Positions 7,800 to 15,162 of a DNA stretch of 64,000 bases are shown one piece after another. The first letter of the stretch is position 1, and every line of letters begins with the position of its first letter. A program made the position numbers and the translations under genes. The notes below the pieces were generated by a model that was given only the letters and a program-made list of their open reading frames with translations, did no database searches and was not told where the DNA came from. Source of the DNA: Hoeflea sp. (GTDB lineage: Bacteria > Pseudomonadota > Alphaproteobacteria > Rhizobiales > Rhizobiaceae); NCBI GenBank assembly GCA_019084245.1, contig JAHRFE010000013.1, positions 124,001 through 188,000 on the forward strand, written 5' to 3'.

Positions 7800-8897
7800 T
7801 CAGGATGTCTCGGAGTCACCGACCGCACCGGCCATCTCATGCGGGATTTGCCTGGGTTCCTCCAGGATTTCCTCCATGCGGGCGGCCACCAGTTCGTCCA
7901 CCGGATTGGGCTCCTTGCGCCAGGGCCTGCGGCCCTTGAGCACGCCCGATTCGTGCACGATCTCGGCGACGAATTCCTCCTGGCGATAGGCCATGACGTG
8001 GATTCCGGAGACGCCGTCGATCTCCTTGACCTCGTTGATGATGTCGATGCAGAGCTGCTTGCCTTCCTTCTTCTGGTCCTGCGCGCCTTCCAAGCGCCTG
8101 ATGATCTCGTCGGGAATATGCACGCCCGGCACGTTGGCGCGCATCCATTTGGCGGTTCGCGCCGAAGCCAGCGGGCCGACGCCGCACATGATGAAGCACT
8201 CCTTGTCGAGCCCCATCTCGCGCACCTGTTGCATGTAGCGCCTGAACATCGGCACGTCGTAGCAATACTGGCTCTGGACGAACTGGGCGCCGGCGGCGAT
8301 CTTCTTGGCCAGGCGATGCGGCCGGAAATCGTAAGGCGGCGCGAAGGGGTTGATGGCGGCGCCGAGGAACACGGTTGGCGGGCTGGTCAGCTTGCGGCCC
8401 GACAGGAACTTCGAATTGTCGCGCATGATCCGGATGGTTTCCAGGAGCGACATGCAGTCGAGATCGAACACCGGCTTGGCGCCGGGCTGGTCGCCGGCCT
8501 GCACGCCGTCGCCGGTCAGGCACAGAATGTTCTGCACACCCATGGCCGAGGCGCCGAGCACGTCACCCTGGATGGCGATGCGGTTCCTGTCGCGGCAGGA
8601 GATCTGCAGGATCGGCGCATAGCCCATGCGGGTCAGCAGGGCGCAGATGCCGACCGAGGACATGTGGGCGTTGGCGCCCGAGGCGTCGACGGCGTTGATG
8701 CCGTCGACCCAGCCGTCGAAGATCGCGGCGCGTTCATAGACATCGTGCGGATTGGCGCTGTCGGGCGGGTTGAGCTCGGCGGTCACGGCGAATTCGCCGC
8801 GGCGCAGGATGCGTTCGAGGCGTCCGTGGGACGAGTGCCCGGGCAGCGGCTCCAGCGGGGCCGAGGGATCAAGCGGATTGGCGTCGGCCTGGCTCAT
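7800..8897 (-). CDS. metF: Methylenetetrahydrofolate reductase catalytic subunit (MetF type)
   Basis: This 365-residue MTHFR TIM-barrel protein interconverts 5,10-methylene-THF and 5-methyl-THF. Recognisable parts are the N-terminal segment FAVTAELNPP, the strand NILCLTGDG and the segment FVQSQYCYD. The ATG at 8897 overlaps the stop codon of the upstream Cys-rich gene (ATGA), showing translational coupling. In this setting it probably works in the oxidative direction, taking methyl-THF made by the corrinoid system towards methylene-THF. It lacks the longer regulatory region of eukaryotic enzymes. A classical metF for methionine synthesis may exist elsewhere in the genome. Confidence 0.92.
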   Translation of the reverse strand: MSQADANPLDPSAPLEPLPGHSSHGRLERILRRGEFAVTAELNPPDSANPHDVYERAAIFDGWVDGINAVDASGANAHMSSVGICALLTRMGYAPILQISCRDRNRIAIQGDVLGASAMGVQNILCLTGDGVQAGDQPGAKPVFDLDCMSLLETIRIMRDNSKFLSGRKLTSPPTVFLGAAINPFAPPYDFRPHRLAKKIAAGAQFVQSQYCYDVPMFRRYMQQVREMGLDKECFIMCGVGPLASARTAKWMRANVPGVHIPDEIIRRLEGAQDQKKEGKQLCIDIINEVKEIDGVSGIHVMAYRQEEFVAEIVHESGVLKGRRPWRKEPNPVDELVAARMEEILEEPRQIPHEMAGAVGDSETS

Positions 8898-9484
8898 TGA
8901 GCGGCTCCGGGGTTGGCGGCCGCTTCGCGGCTGGCTGCGGCGCTTGCGGTGACCCGGAGCCAGGAGGAGGTTTCGCGCAGCGACTGATCCACCGGCTTCT
9001 GCACATTGAGGATCATGTCGCGGCCGTTCATCTGCTGCGCGCCGGACCAGGCCTGCACCCAGACGCAGGGCATGTCGGGCTCGACCTCGCAATTGCCGTT
9101 GGCGCGGACGCCGCCGCAGGGGCCGTTGCGCAACTGCTTCGGGCAGTTCATCGGGCAGGACATGCCGGTGGACGACAGCACGCACTGGCCGCACATGCGG
9201 CAGTCGAAGAGGAAGCCCTTGACGTGTTTCTCGACAAATTTCACCGGGCCCTCGGCGCGCTGGTAGCCGATTGCCTTCCACATCGGATGCAGCTTCAGGA
9301 ACACATCGGCGAAACGGGCGTAAAACCATTCCAGCGCGCGGGAATGGCGCACCGACCAGAGGCGGATGGCGAAGCTGCGGGCGTTGCGGCCGGTGGCCGA
9401 AACGCCCGACGGCTTGTAGGCCGTCTTCGCCGCGGCCTTCTTGTTGAGGCTCGCCTGCGTGGTCTTGGTCGGTTCGTCAGCCAT
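8894..9484 (-). CDS. MTHFR C-terminal-domain protein, Cys-rich MetV-like partner
   Basis: The 196-residue protein carries the MTHFR_C Cys-rich domain found in MetV of acetogens. Eight Cys (95, 98, 101, 110, 114, 123, 132, 140) lie in FDCRMCGQCVLSSTGMSCPMNC and the following CGG and Cys residues, enough for two [4Fe-4S] clusters. It overlaps metF by ATGA, so the pair is likely made as a complex. It starts at the ATG at 9484, inside the end of the preceding gene (8-base overlap). In MetVF complexes MetV links MetF to an external electron carrier; whether it does so here is inference. Confidence 0.85.
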   Translation of the reverse strand: MADEPTKTTQASLNKKAAAKTAYKPSGVSATGRNARSFAIRLWSVRHSRALEWFYARFADVFLKLHPMWKAIGYQRAEGPVKFVEKHVKGFLFDCRMCGQCVLSSTGMSCPMNCPKQLRNGPCGGVRANGNCEVEPDMPCVWVQAWSGAQQMNGRDMILNVQKPVDQSLRETSSWLRVTASAAASREAAANPGAAQ

Positions 9485-9782
9485 GGCTCTCCCTGCCTCC
9501 GCCCTTGACCAGCGCCACCAGGCGTTCCTTGTCATAGGCTGCTTCAAGCTCGGCCGCGGCCTTCTCGGCCTCGGCTTCCAGATCGTCGGAGACTTCCACC
9601 GGGTCGGCGCGCCGCCATTCGGCGAGGTAGTCATCGGTCTCGGCAGCACCCGTGCGCATGGCGCACATGTCGATCGCCTCGGTGAACCGAAGCGACAGCT
9701 CCCGCTTGGCGGTCGCGCGTCCCTTCTTGATGATCACCTGGGCGGGAATGTCGCGCCAGTAGACGATGATGCAGTTGGCCAT
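9477..9782 (-). CDS. Virulence-factor-domain small protein
   Basis: This 101-residue protein resembles the family annotated as virulence factor (I-I-V-Y-W-R-D-I-P-A-Q-V near the N-terminus, then a Glu/Ala-rich helical C-terminal half). It starts at ATG 9782 with an AAGGAG ribosome-binding site and overlaps the MetV-like gene by 8 bases, so it is the first gene of a three-gene unit with metV-like and metF. The family name comes from annotation, not from a proven role. The operon position points to a function in one-carbon transfer, perhaps in assembly or electron supply. Confidence 0.75.
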   Translation of the reverse strand: MANCIIVYWRDIPAQVIIKKGRATAKRELSLRFTEAIDMCAMRTGAAETDDYLAEWRRADPVEVSDDLEAEAEKAAAELEAAYDKERLVALVKGGGRESHG

Positions 9783-9924
9783 GGGGGTCTCCTTGGAAGT
9801 TACAATGCGCATGGGGATTTCTGGCCGCTTCGCTCACGACGACGCGCGGCGCGTCAAAAACGACCTGAATGCAAACGGAGGTAATCGGCTTGATCGCCGG
9901 GGTCAAATCCGGACCGGAAATCGG

Positions 9925-10695
9925 CTACCAGATGCCCTTGGCGAGACCGGTCGAGAGATAGGTCCAGATTGGCGGATGGAACCGCTGCACGGAGGGCAGG
10001 TCGCTCGATTGCGGCTCGATCGTCCCGTTCAGCACGTCTTCCACGGCCTGGGTGACCATCTCGCGCGAGCCCGCGGCCATGGCCAGCGAATCAGTCATGA
10101 GCGTTTCGCGCGGATGCGGCGTGAGGAAGGCCTGGCGGAGCGTGGCGCCGGTATCGACGCCGGCGTCGACCAGATGCACGGTGGCGCCGTAGTTTTCAAC
10201 GTCGCGGGTGGCGCGCGCCCACCAGCCGCCGGCCAGCCCGCGATATTTGGGATTGATCCCGGAATGATAGTTGATCACCCGGCAGGGGATGGCCGAAAGC
10301 GTCGCCTTCGACAGCATCCGGCATCCTGCGAGGAAGATGAGATCCGGCTTGCGCGCAGCGATCAGGTCCAGGCAATCGGCGCCATTGGCGGAGGAGACGG
10401 GCGTGATGGTGAGCGAAGGCAACGGCTCGGTCTGCAGGCCGTGGGTGGCAATGATCTCGTCGGTCCGCGCACCGGCAAGGCGTTTGCCGAAACGGGAGAC
10501 GGTCATGGTGACAAACTGCCCGCCGGTCTGGAACCAGCCGACCTTGCGGGCGCGGCGCCTGAGAAAAAGGCTCTTCGGCTCGGGCTGCTCCAGGGCCACC
10601 TCGACAGTGCCAAAGCGCGACGCCAGCGCATTGACGATGACCCAGGCATAGGCGCCGCCGGAGGTGATGACGAGGAGTGTCGGTCTCTTGGTCAT
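9925..10695 (-). CDS. Formyltransferase-fold protein
   Basis: This 256-residue protein has the formyl_trans_N fold used by 10-formyl-THF-dependent enzymes (Fmt, PurN, sugar-nucleotide formyltransferases). The catalytic region reads V-I-N-Y-H-S-G-I-N-P-K-Y-R-G, with the Asn-His pair and a downstream Asp in LVDAGVDTGA. The N-terminal ~80 residues are atypical and there is no Fmt C-terminal domain, so the acceptor is unknown. The ATG at 10695 is chosen over an upstream TTG at 10716. Its location beside one-carbon genes may be meaningful, but it is 142 bases upstream of their operon and could be independent. Confidence 0.8.
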   Translation of the reverse strand: MTKRPTLLVITSGGAYAWVIVNALASRFGTVEVALEQPEPKSLFLRRRARKVGWFQTGGQFVTMTVSRFGKRLAGARTDEIIATHGLQTEPLPSLTITPVSSANGADCLDLIAARKPDLIFLAGCRMLSKATLSAIPCRVINYHSGINPKYRGLAGGWWARATRDVENYGATVHLVDAGVDTGATLRQAFLTPHPRETLMTDSLAMAAGSREMVTQAVEDVLNGTIEPQSSDLPSVQRFHPPIWTYLSTGLAKGIW

Positions 10696-10802
10696 GCATT
10701 TTTCCGCTCGTATCAAAGCTCGACGTTAGCATGGCCGAGGTTAAGAACCGGCTACGGCGCGGTCGGAGTGAACCGGCGAAGGTTGCGGCGACCTGAAGCG
10801 GC

Positions 10803-11447
10803 TCAGAACAGACGGATCAGCACGGCTCCGGTGAAGGCCACGACAAGAGTGGCCACCGTGATCGAGACAATGCCGGAAACGACGCCCAAGAGCAGGCAAT
10901 TGCCGTCCCGCTCGGTATGGGCGACGCCGAGAACGGCTACCGCAAAGGCCGGCAGCCAGTTCCCGAAGGGAATCGGCAGCACGCAGGTGATGCCCAGCAG
11001 CAAGGCGAAAATCCCGAACAACCGTTCGCGGATCGGGCCGTCAAGTGGCCAGTTGCGCGGGCGGACCCAGGTTTCGGCGTTGCGCAACCAGGGCGAGACG
11101 CGCGTGACCATGCGCTGGAAGGTGCCCCGGTCGACAGTGTAGTTGGCGAGCGCCCGGGGTAGCCAGACCTTGTGGTAGCCGATCACCATCTGCCAGGCGA
11201 CAAACACCATGGGCAAACCCAGCACCATGGTTGCGCCTGGCGGCAGCGGAATGAGGTTGGGAATGGCGAAGACCAGGAGGAACGCGCCGAACGAGCGGTC
11301 GTCGAGCGCGGTGGCGATCTCGCCCATGCTGATGCGGTCACCCGCGTCGCGAGCCAGGCGGTCGAGCAGCTCGGAGAGTTTTTCGGGGTGTTTGGGGTCG
11401 CTAGGGGCGATGGAAGGCTGGTGAGACAAGGCGGACTGCGGATTCAC
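10803..11447 (-). CDS. ExoD-family membrane protein
   Basis: This 214-residue protein of the ExoD family has several hydrophobic segments (about 52-72, 74-90, 142-160, 162-176, 188-210), with the conserved L-V-F-A-I-P-N-L-I-P-L-P-P-G-A motif. ExoD was named for an exopolysaccharide and alkaline-sensitivity phenotype in Sinorhizobium; its biochemical role is unclear. The start is a GTG at 11447 with only a weak AGGG element upstream, so the exact N-terminus is uncertain. Confidence 0.85.
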   Translation of the reverse strand: MNPQSALSHQPSIAPSDPKHPEKLSELLDRLARDAGDRISMGEIATALDDRSFGAFLLVFAIPNLIPLPPGATMVLGLPMVFVAWQMVIGYHKVWLPRALANYTVDRGTFQRMVTRVSPWLRNAETWVRPRNWPLDGPIRERLFGIFALLLGITCVLPIPFGNWLPAFAVAVLGVAHTERDGNCLLLGVVSGIVSITVATLVVAFTGAVLIRLF

Positions 11448-11557
11448 TGGGGTTACCCTGTATTTCGATCTCCCGATATGTAAGCATGGTTTGCTTAAGA
11501 ATTATGGCTGTCCAAAAATATATTTGGGCGTGTCCAGGAAGCGCCTGTCCGGCAGGC

Positions 11558-12175
11558 TCACAGCCGCGCCAGGGCGTCCGTCAGATCGCCATATCCGGTC
11601 AATCTCCGCTCAAAGCGAAGCCCCAGGCGCTCAGCCGCGGTGCGGGCCTTGTCTTCCAGATCGGGATCGTCGGTCTGGGCCAGATACAGCGCCCGCTCGT
11701 AGTGACCGAAATAGGTGTCGCGCAATTCGGGATAGCGGTCGAGGCCCAGCGGCCGGATCAGGAAGGCGTCGAAGTGGCGCGCGAGGAAATCGGTGATGAA
11801 AAAGGTCGTCATCATGTCGTCGCCCGCAGCCTCGAAGGCGGCATTGCCCATATAGAAGGAGAAACAGTGCGGGCCGGCAATCCTCTCGACGCCATGGGCG
11901 GCGCAGACCTTGTCGAGGTCGCCGCCGGTGCCGCAATCGGCGTAACCGATGAAGATGTGCTCATATCCCTCCTGCCGGGCAGACTCGATGGCGCGCTCCA
12001 CGGCCGGTGCGATCCGATCGGGATGATGGTGAAAATTGGCGTCGATGCATTTGAGATCGATGTGATCGTGTCCGAGCTGCGCATTGACCGCCAGAACCTC
12101 GCGGGCAATCATGCCACAGGCGATGACGCGAACCTTTTCACGGACCTTATCTGTCTGCATTTGCGGCTTGACCAT
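11558..12175 (-). CDS. DUF1638 protein associated with corrinoid methyltransferases
   Basis: This 205-residue DUF1638 protein contains IACGMIAREV near the N-terminus, FHHHPDRI, IFIGYADCGTGG and a CFSFYMGN segment. Conserved His and Cys residues suggest a metal or cofactor site. The family is known mainly from gene clusters of MttB-type methyltransferases and their corrinoid proteins in bacteria and methanogens; its function has not been established. The ATG at 12175 is preferred over an adjacent TTG. It is divergent from a small lipoprotein gene and lies near the corrinoid protein gene on the same strand. Confidence 0.85.
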   Translation of the reverse strand: MVKPQMQTDKVREKVRVIACGMIAREVLAVNAQLGHDHIDLKCIDANFHHHPDRIAPAVERAIESARQEGYEHIFIGYADCGTGGDLDKVCAAHGVERIAGPHCFSFYMGNAAFEAAGDDMMTTFFITDFLARHFDAFLIRPLGLDRYPELRDTYFGHYERALYLAQTDDPDLEDKARTAAERLGLRFERRLTGYGDLTDALARL

Positions 12176-12239
12176 CAAATCGCCTTGTATGCGGTGAACA
12201 TTCTTTTGGCGTCAATTTCAACGCGAAGGATGAAGACCG

Positions 12240-12365
12240 ATGACACTTACCAAGATTTCCACCGTAATGCTCGTTGCATTGATGCTTGCATCCTGCGCCA
12301 ATACCATTCGCGGCGTCGGCCGCGACGTCAACCAGTCTGCGGATGCGGTTCAGGATTCGTTCTGA
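12240..12365 (+). CDS. Entericidin-like small lipoprotein
   Basis: The 41-residue product has a short signal peptide ending in the lipobox L-A-S-C, followed by N-T-I-R-G-V-G-R-D-V-N-Q-S-A-D-A, the hallmark of the entericidin EcnA/EcnB family. Lipidation would be at Cys19. An AAGGA element lies about 10 bases before the ATG. A 12-bp stem-loop follows the stop codon. In enterobacteria entericidins form a toxin/antidote lipoprotein pair; in alphaproteobacteria single copies are common and their role is unclear. It is unrelated in function to its methyltransferase neighbours as far as can be seen. Confidence 0.85.
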   Translation: MTLTKISTVMLVALMLASCANTIRGVGRDVNQSADAVQDSF

Positions 12366-12372
12366 TGCTTTT

Positions 12373-12400
12373 GTCACTCGAATGAGGCCATTTGAGTGAC
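12373..12400 (+). terminator. Stem-loop after the entericidin gene
   Basis: A 12-bp stem (GTCACTCGAATG with CATTTGAGTGAC, one G-U pair, loop AGGC) begins 8 bases after the entericidin stop. There is no clear T-run, so termination may be inefficient or factor-dependent. Confidence 0.55.
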
Positions 12401-12467
12401 GCCGCGCCTGAACCCCAAAATGGCCCTTGCGCATCCGATCGGATGCTCGGCGGCAGATCAGGCTGCA

Positions 12468-12493
12468 CACAGGCGCCGAATTCGGCGCCTGTG
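12468..12493. terminator. Perfect 26-bp palindrome between convergent genes
   Basis: The arms CACAGGCGCCGAA and TTCGGCGCCTGTG are perfect and uninterrupted. The palindrome lies just beyond the corrinoid-protein stop and after the convergent entericidin gene, the position expected of a bidirectional transcription stop. No strong T-run is present. Confidence 0.55.
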
Positions 12494-12506
12494 AATTGCC
12501 GGCCTG

Positions 12507-13208
12507 TTAGGCTCCGGCGGCGAGCCGGTTGTGGCGGCGCTTGATCAGTTCCTTGGCGGTCTCGACGGCCACGGCCGCATCGCGGCAATAGGCGTCGGCG
12601 CCCACGGCCTTGCCGAATTCCTCATTGAGCGGCGCCCCGCCGACCAGCACGATGAAATCGTCGCGGATGCCCTTTTCCTTCATCGTGTCGATAACGACCT
12701 TCATATAGGGCATGGTCGTGGTCAGGAGCGCCGACATGCCGAGGATATCGGGCTGTTCGCGCTCGATCGCCTCGATGTATTTTTCCACCGGGTTGTTGAT
12801 CCCGAGGTCGATCACATCGAAGCCGGCGCCTTCCATCATCATGCCGACGAGGTTCTTGCCGATGTCGTGGATGTCGCCCTTGACGGTGCCGATCACCATC
12901 TTGCCGAGCTTCGGTGCGCCGGTTTCGATCAGCAGCGGGCGCAGGATGAACATCCCGGCCTTCATCGCATTGGCGCTCATCAGCACTTCGGGAACGAACA
13001 GAATGCCGTCGCGGAAATCCTCGCCGACGATTCGCATGCCCTCGACCAGCGCCTCGGTCAGGAGGTCGTAGGGCGTCCAGCCGCGGCTGAGAAGGATGTT
13101 GGTGCCTTCCTCGATCTCTTCCTTGAGCCCGTCATACAGGTCGTCATGCATCTGCTGCACAAGTTCATCATCGGAGAGTTCGGAAAGAATGATTTCATCG
13201 TCAGACAT
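12507..13208 (-). CDS. Methyltransferase cognate corrinoid protein (MtbC/MttC type)
   Basis: This 233-residue B12 carrier has an N-terminal four-helix cap (about 1-95, with EALVEGMRIVGEDFRDGILFVPE split over two helices) followed by a Rossmann-type B12-binding domain. The cobalt-ligating His is His114 in G-D-I-H-D-I-G-K-N, with SALL and LVGGAPL completing the signature. It accepts a methyl group from the MttB-family enzyme encoded divergently at 13460 and hands it to the pterin methyltransferase. Start ATG 13208 has an AGGGAG ribosome-binding site. A perfect palindrome follows the gene. Confidence 0.93.
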   Translation of the reverse strand: MSDDEIILSELSDDELVQQMHDDLYDGLKEEIEEGTNILLSRGWTPYDLLTEALVEGMRIVGEDFRDGILFVPEVLMSANAMKAGMFILRPLLIETGAPKLGKMVIGTVKGDIHDIGKNLVGMMMEGAGFDVIDLGINNPVEKYIEAIEREQPDILGMSALLTTTMPYMKVVIDTMKEKGIRDDFIVLVGGAPLNEEFGKAVGADAYCRDAAVAVETAKELIKRRHNRLAAGA

Positions 13209-13356
13209 CGGTGACTCCCTTGATATTACTTGTCCGGCGTTTCGACGCACCAGATTTACCCTGCATAGCGATATAGGCGATTGTTTGCAAAACGTTCCTT
13301 GAATGCGACGCGCATGTCGGAAAAAGCGACGGCGTGTCTTTTATGCAATATTCCTT

Positions 13357-13377
13357 GAGCGCCAAGGCTTGGCGCTC
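13357..13377. promoter_or_regulatory. Inverted repeat in the corrinoid/MttB divergent promoter region
   Basis: A 9-bp perfect inverted repeat (GAGCGCCAA / TTGGCGCTC, 3-base loop) lies in the 251-bp spacer between the divergent corrinoid-protein and methyltransferase genes, about 80 bases before the latter. It could be an operator or an mRNA leader hairpin. Confidence 0.4.
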
Positions 13378-13459
13378 AGAGGAAGGTGCGGGGAGCGGTT
13401 TTGGCTAGCATGGCGGAATCGGCGCGATGGTGCGCCATTTCAGAATATGCAGGCTCTTC

Positions 13460-15049
13460 ATGGCTCATCCAGACACGCTTTCCCCCCCAGACCTGGCTCA
13501 AGAGGCAGCGCCGGAGGCATCCGCCGGCCGGCGCGGCAAGGGTGCCGCAGGGCGGCGCGCGCTCAGAAGCGGCGGCGGGCCCGGCGTTTCGATGCCGTTC
13601 ATCCTGCGCAAGCTCGGCGTATACGAGGTGCTGGACGAAGAAGGCCTGAGCCTGATCGAGCGCAATGCCGACACGGTGCTTCAGGAAATCGGCATCGAGT
13701 TCCGCGATGACGCCGAAGCGCTTCAGCTGTGGCGCGAAGCCGGCGCCGATGTGACCGGTGAGCGGGTGCGATTCCCTCGCGGGCTGTGCCGCGAACTGCT
13801 GAAGACGGCGCCGGAAGTCTTCACCCAGCATGCCCGCAATCCGGCGCGCTCGGTGCAGATCGGCGGCAAGGCCACCGTGTTCGCGCCGGTCTACGGTCCG
13901 CCCTTCGTCCGCGATCTCGATGGCGAGCGGCGCTATGCGACAATCGAGGATTTCCGCAATTTCGTCAAACTGGCCTACATGGCGCCGGCGATGCACCATT
14001 CCGGCGGCACCGTGTGCGAGCCGGTCGACGTGCCCGTCAACAAGCGGCATTTCGACATGGTCTACAGCCACATGAAATACTCGGACAAGCCGTTCATGGG
14101 CTCGGTGACCGCGCCCGAACGGGCCGAGGACACGATCGAGATGTGCAAGATCCTGTTCGGCGCCGAGTTCGTCGACCAGAATTGCGTCACGCTCAACCTG
14201 ATCAACGCCAATTCGCCGATGGTGTTCGACGAGACCATGCTGGGCGCGCTCAAGGTCTATGCCCGCAACAACCAGGCCTGCGTCGTCTCGCCGTTCATCC
14301 TCGCCGGCGCCATGAGCCCGGTGACGGTCGCCGGCACGCTCACGCAGATTCTCGCCGAAGTGCTGGCGGGTGCGGCCCTGACCCAGCTGATCCGGCCCGG
14401 CGCGCCGGTGCTGTTCGGCACCTTTGCCGCCTCGATCTCGATGCAATCGGGCGCGCCGACCTTCGGCACCCCCGAGCCTTCGCTGGTCTCCTATGGCGCG
14501 GCGCAGTTGGCGCGGCGGCTGAAGATCCCGTTTCGCACCGGCGGTTCGCTCTGCGGCTCCAAGGTTCCCGATGCGCAGGCAGCCCACGAAAGTGCGGCAA
14601 CGCTCAACATGACGCTGCTGGCGGGCACCAACTTCGCCCTGCATTCGGCCGGCTGGCTTGAGGGCGGGCTGGTCAGTTCCTATGAGAAGTTCATGATCGA
14701 CATCGATCAGCTCGGCATGCAGCAGCGCTTCGCCGAGGGGATCGACCTGTCGGAAACCGGCCAGGCGCTCGACGCCATCGCCGAGGTCGGGCCTGGCAGC
14801 CATTATCTCGGCTGCGCTCATACCCAGGCCAATTTCCAGCAGGCGTTCTACCGCTCTGCGCTGGCCGACAACAATTCCTATGAGCAGTGGCTTGCCGAAG
14901 GCGAGAAGCGCATCGAGGAACGTGCCCGCGCCCTTTGCCGGTCGTGGCTCGACAGCTATGTGGCGCCGGACCTCGACCCGGCGATTGACGCCGCTCTGCT
15001 CGCGTTCATCGCCCGGCGCAAGGACGAGATGCCCGACGCCTTCACTTGA
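13460..15049 (+). CDS. MttB-superfamily methyltransferase without pyrrolysine
   Basis: This 529-residue trimethylamine methyltransferase (MttB) family protein has no in-frame amber codon, so it belongs to the non-pyrrolysine branch. Characterised members of that branch (MtgB and relatives) demethylate quaternary amines such as glycine betaine, carnitine or proline betaine. It should methylate the corrinoid protein encoded divergently upstream. Family segments include MPFILRKLGVYEVLDEEG, a GTVCEPVDVP strand, FGTFAASISMQSGAPTFGTP and QANFQQAFY. The ATG at 13460 is chosen because it has an AGG element and because the upstream codons look non-conserved. The substrate cannot be told from sequence; betaine is the best guess from context. 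Confidence 0.9.
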   Translation: MAHPDTLSPPDLAQEAAPEASAGRRGKGAAGRRALRSGGGPGVSMPFILRKLGVYEVLDEEGLSLIERNADTVLQEIGIEFRDDAEALQLWREAGADVTGERVRFPRGLCRELLKTAPEVFTQHARNPARSVQIGGKATVFAPVYGPPFVRDLDGERRYATIEDFRNFVKLAYMAPAMHHSGGTVCEPVDVPVNKRHFDMVYSHMKYSDKPFMGSVTAPERAEDTIEMCKILFGAEFVDQNCVTLNLINANSPMVFDETMLGALKVYARNNQACVVSPFILAGAMSPVTVAGTLTQILAEVLAGAALTQLIRPGAPVLFGTFAASISMQSGAPTFGTPEPSLVSYGAAQLARRLKIPFRTGGSLCGSKVPDAQAAHESAATLNMTLLAGTNFALHSAGWLEGGLVSSYEKFMIDIDQLGMQQRFAEGIDLSETGQALDAIAEVGPGSHYLGCAHTQANFQQAFYRSALADNNSYEQWLAEGEKRIEERARALCRSWLDSYVAPDLDPAIDAALLAFIARRKDEMPDAFT

Positions 15050-15162
15050 ACACAGCCCGATAAAGCCAGGGAGACAGGCGGTCAGGATAAAGTTGCAGGC
15101 CTCATTCACAAGGAGGTCTGGCGCTCTGCGTTCCGCGATGGCGGATCGGGCGGCTGAGGCCG

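Noticed and set aside
13460-15049. Pyrrolysine-type MttB with in-frame amber codon
   Set aside because: The frame is uninterrupted from start to stop; no TAG is read through.
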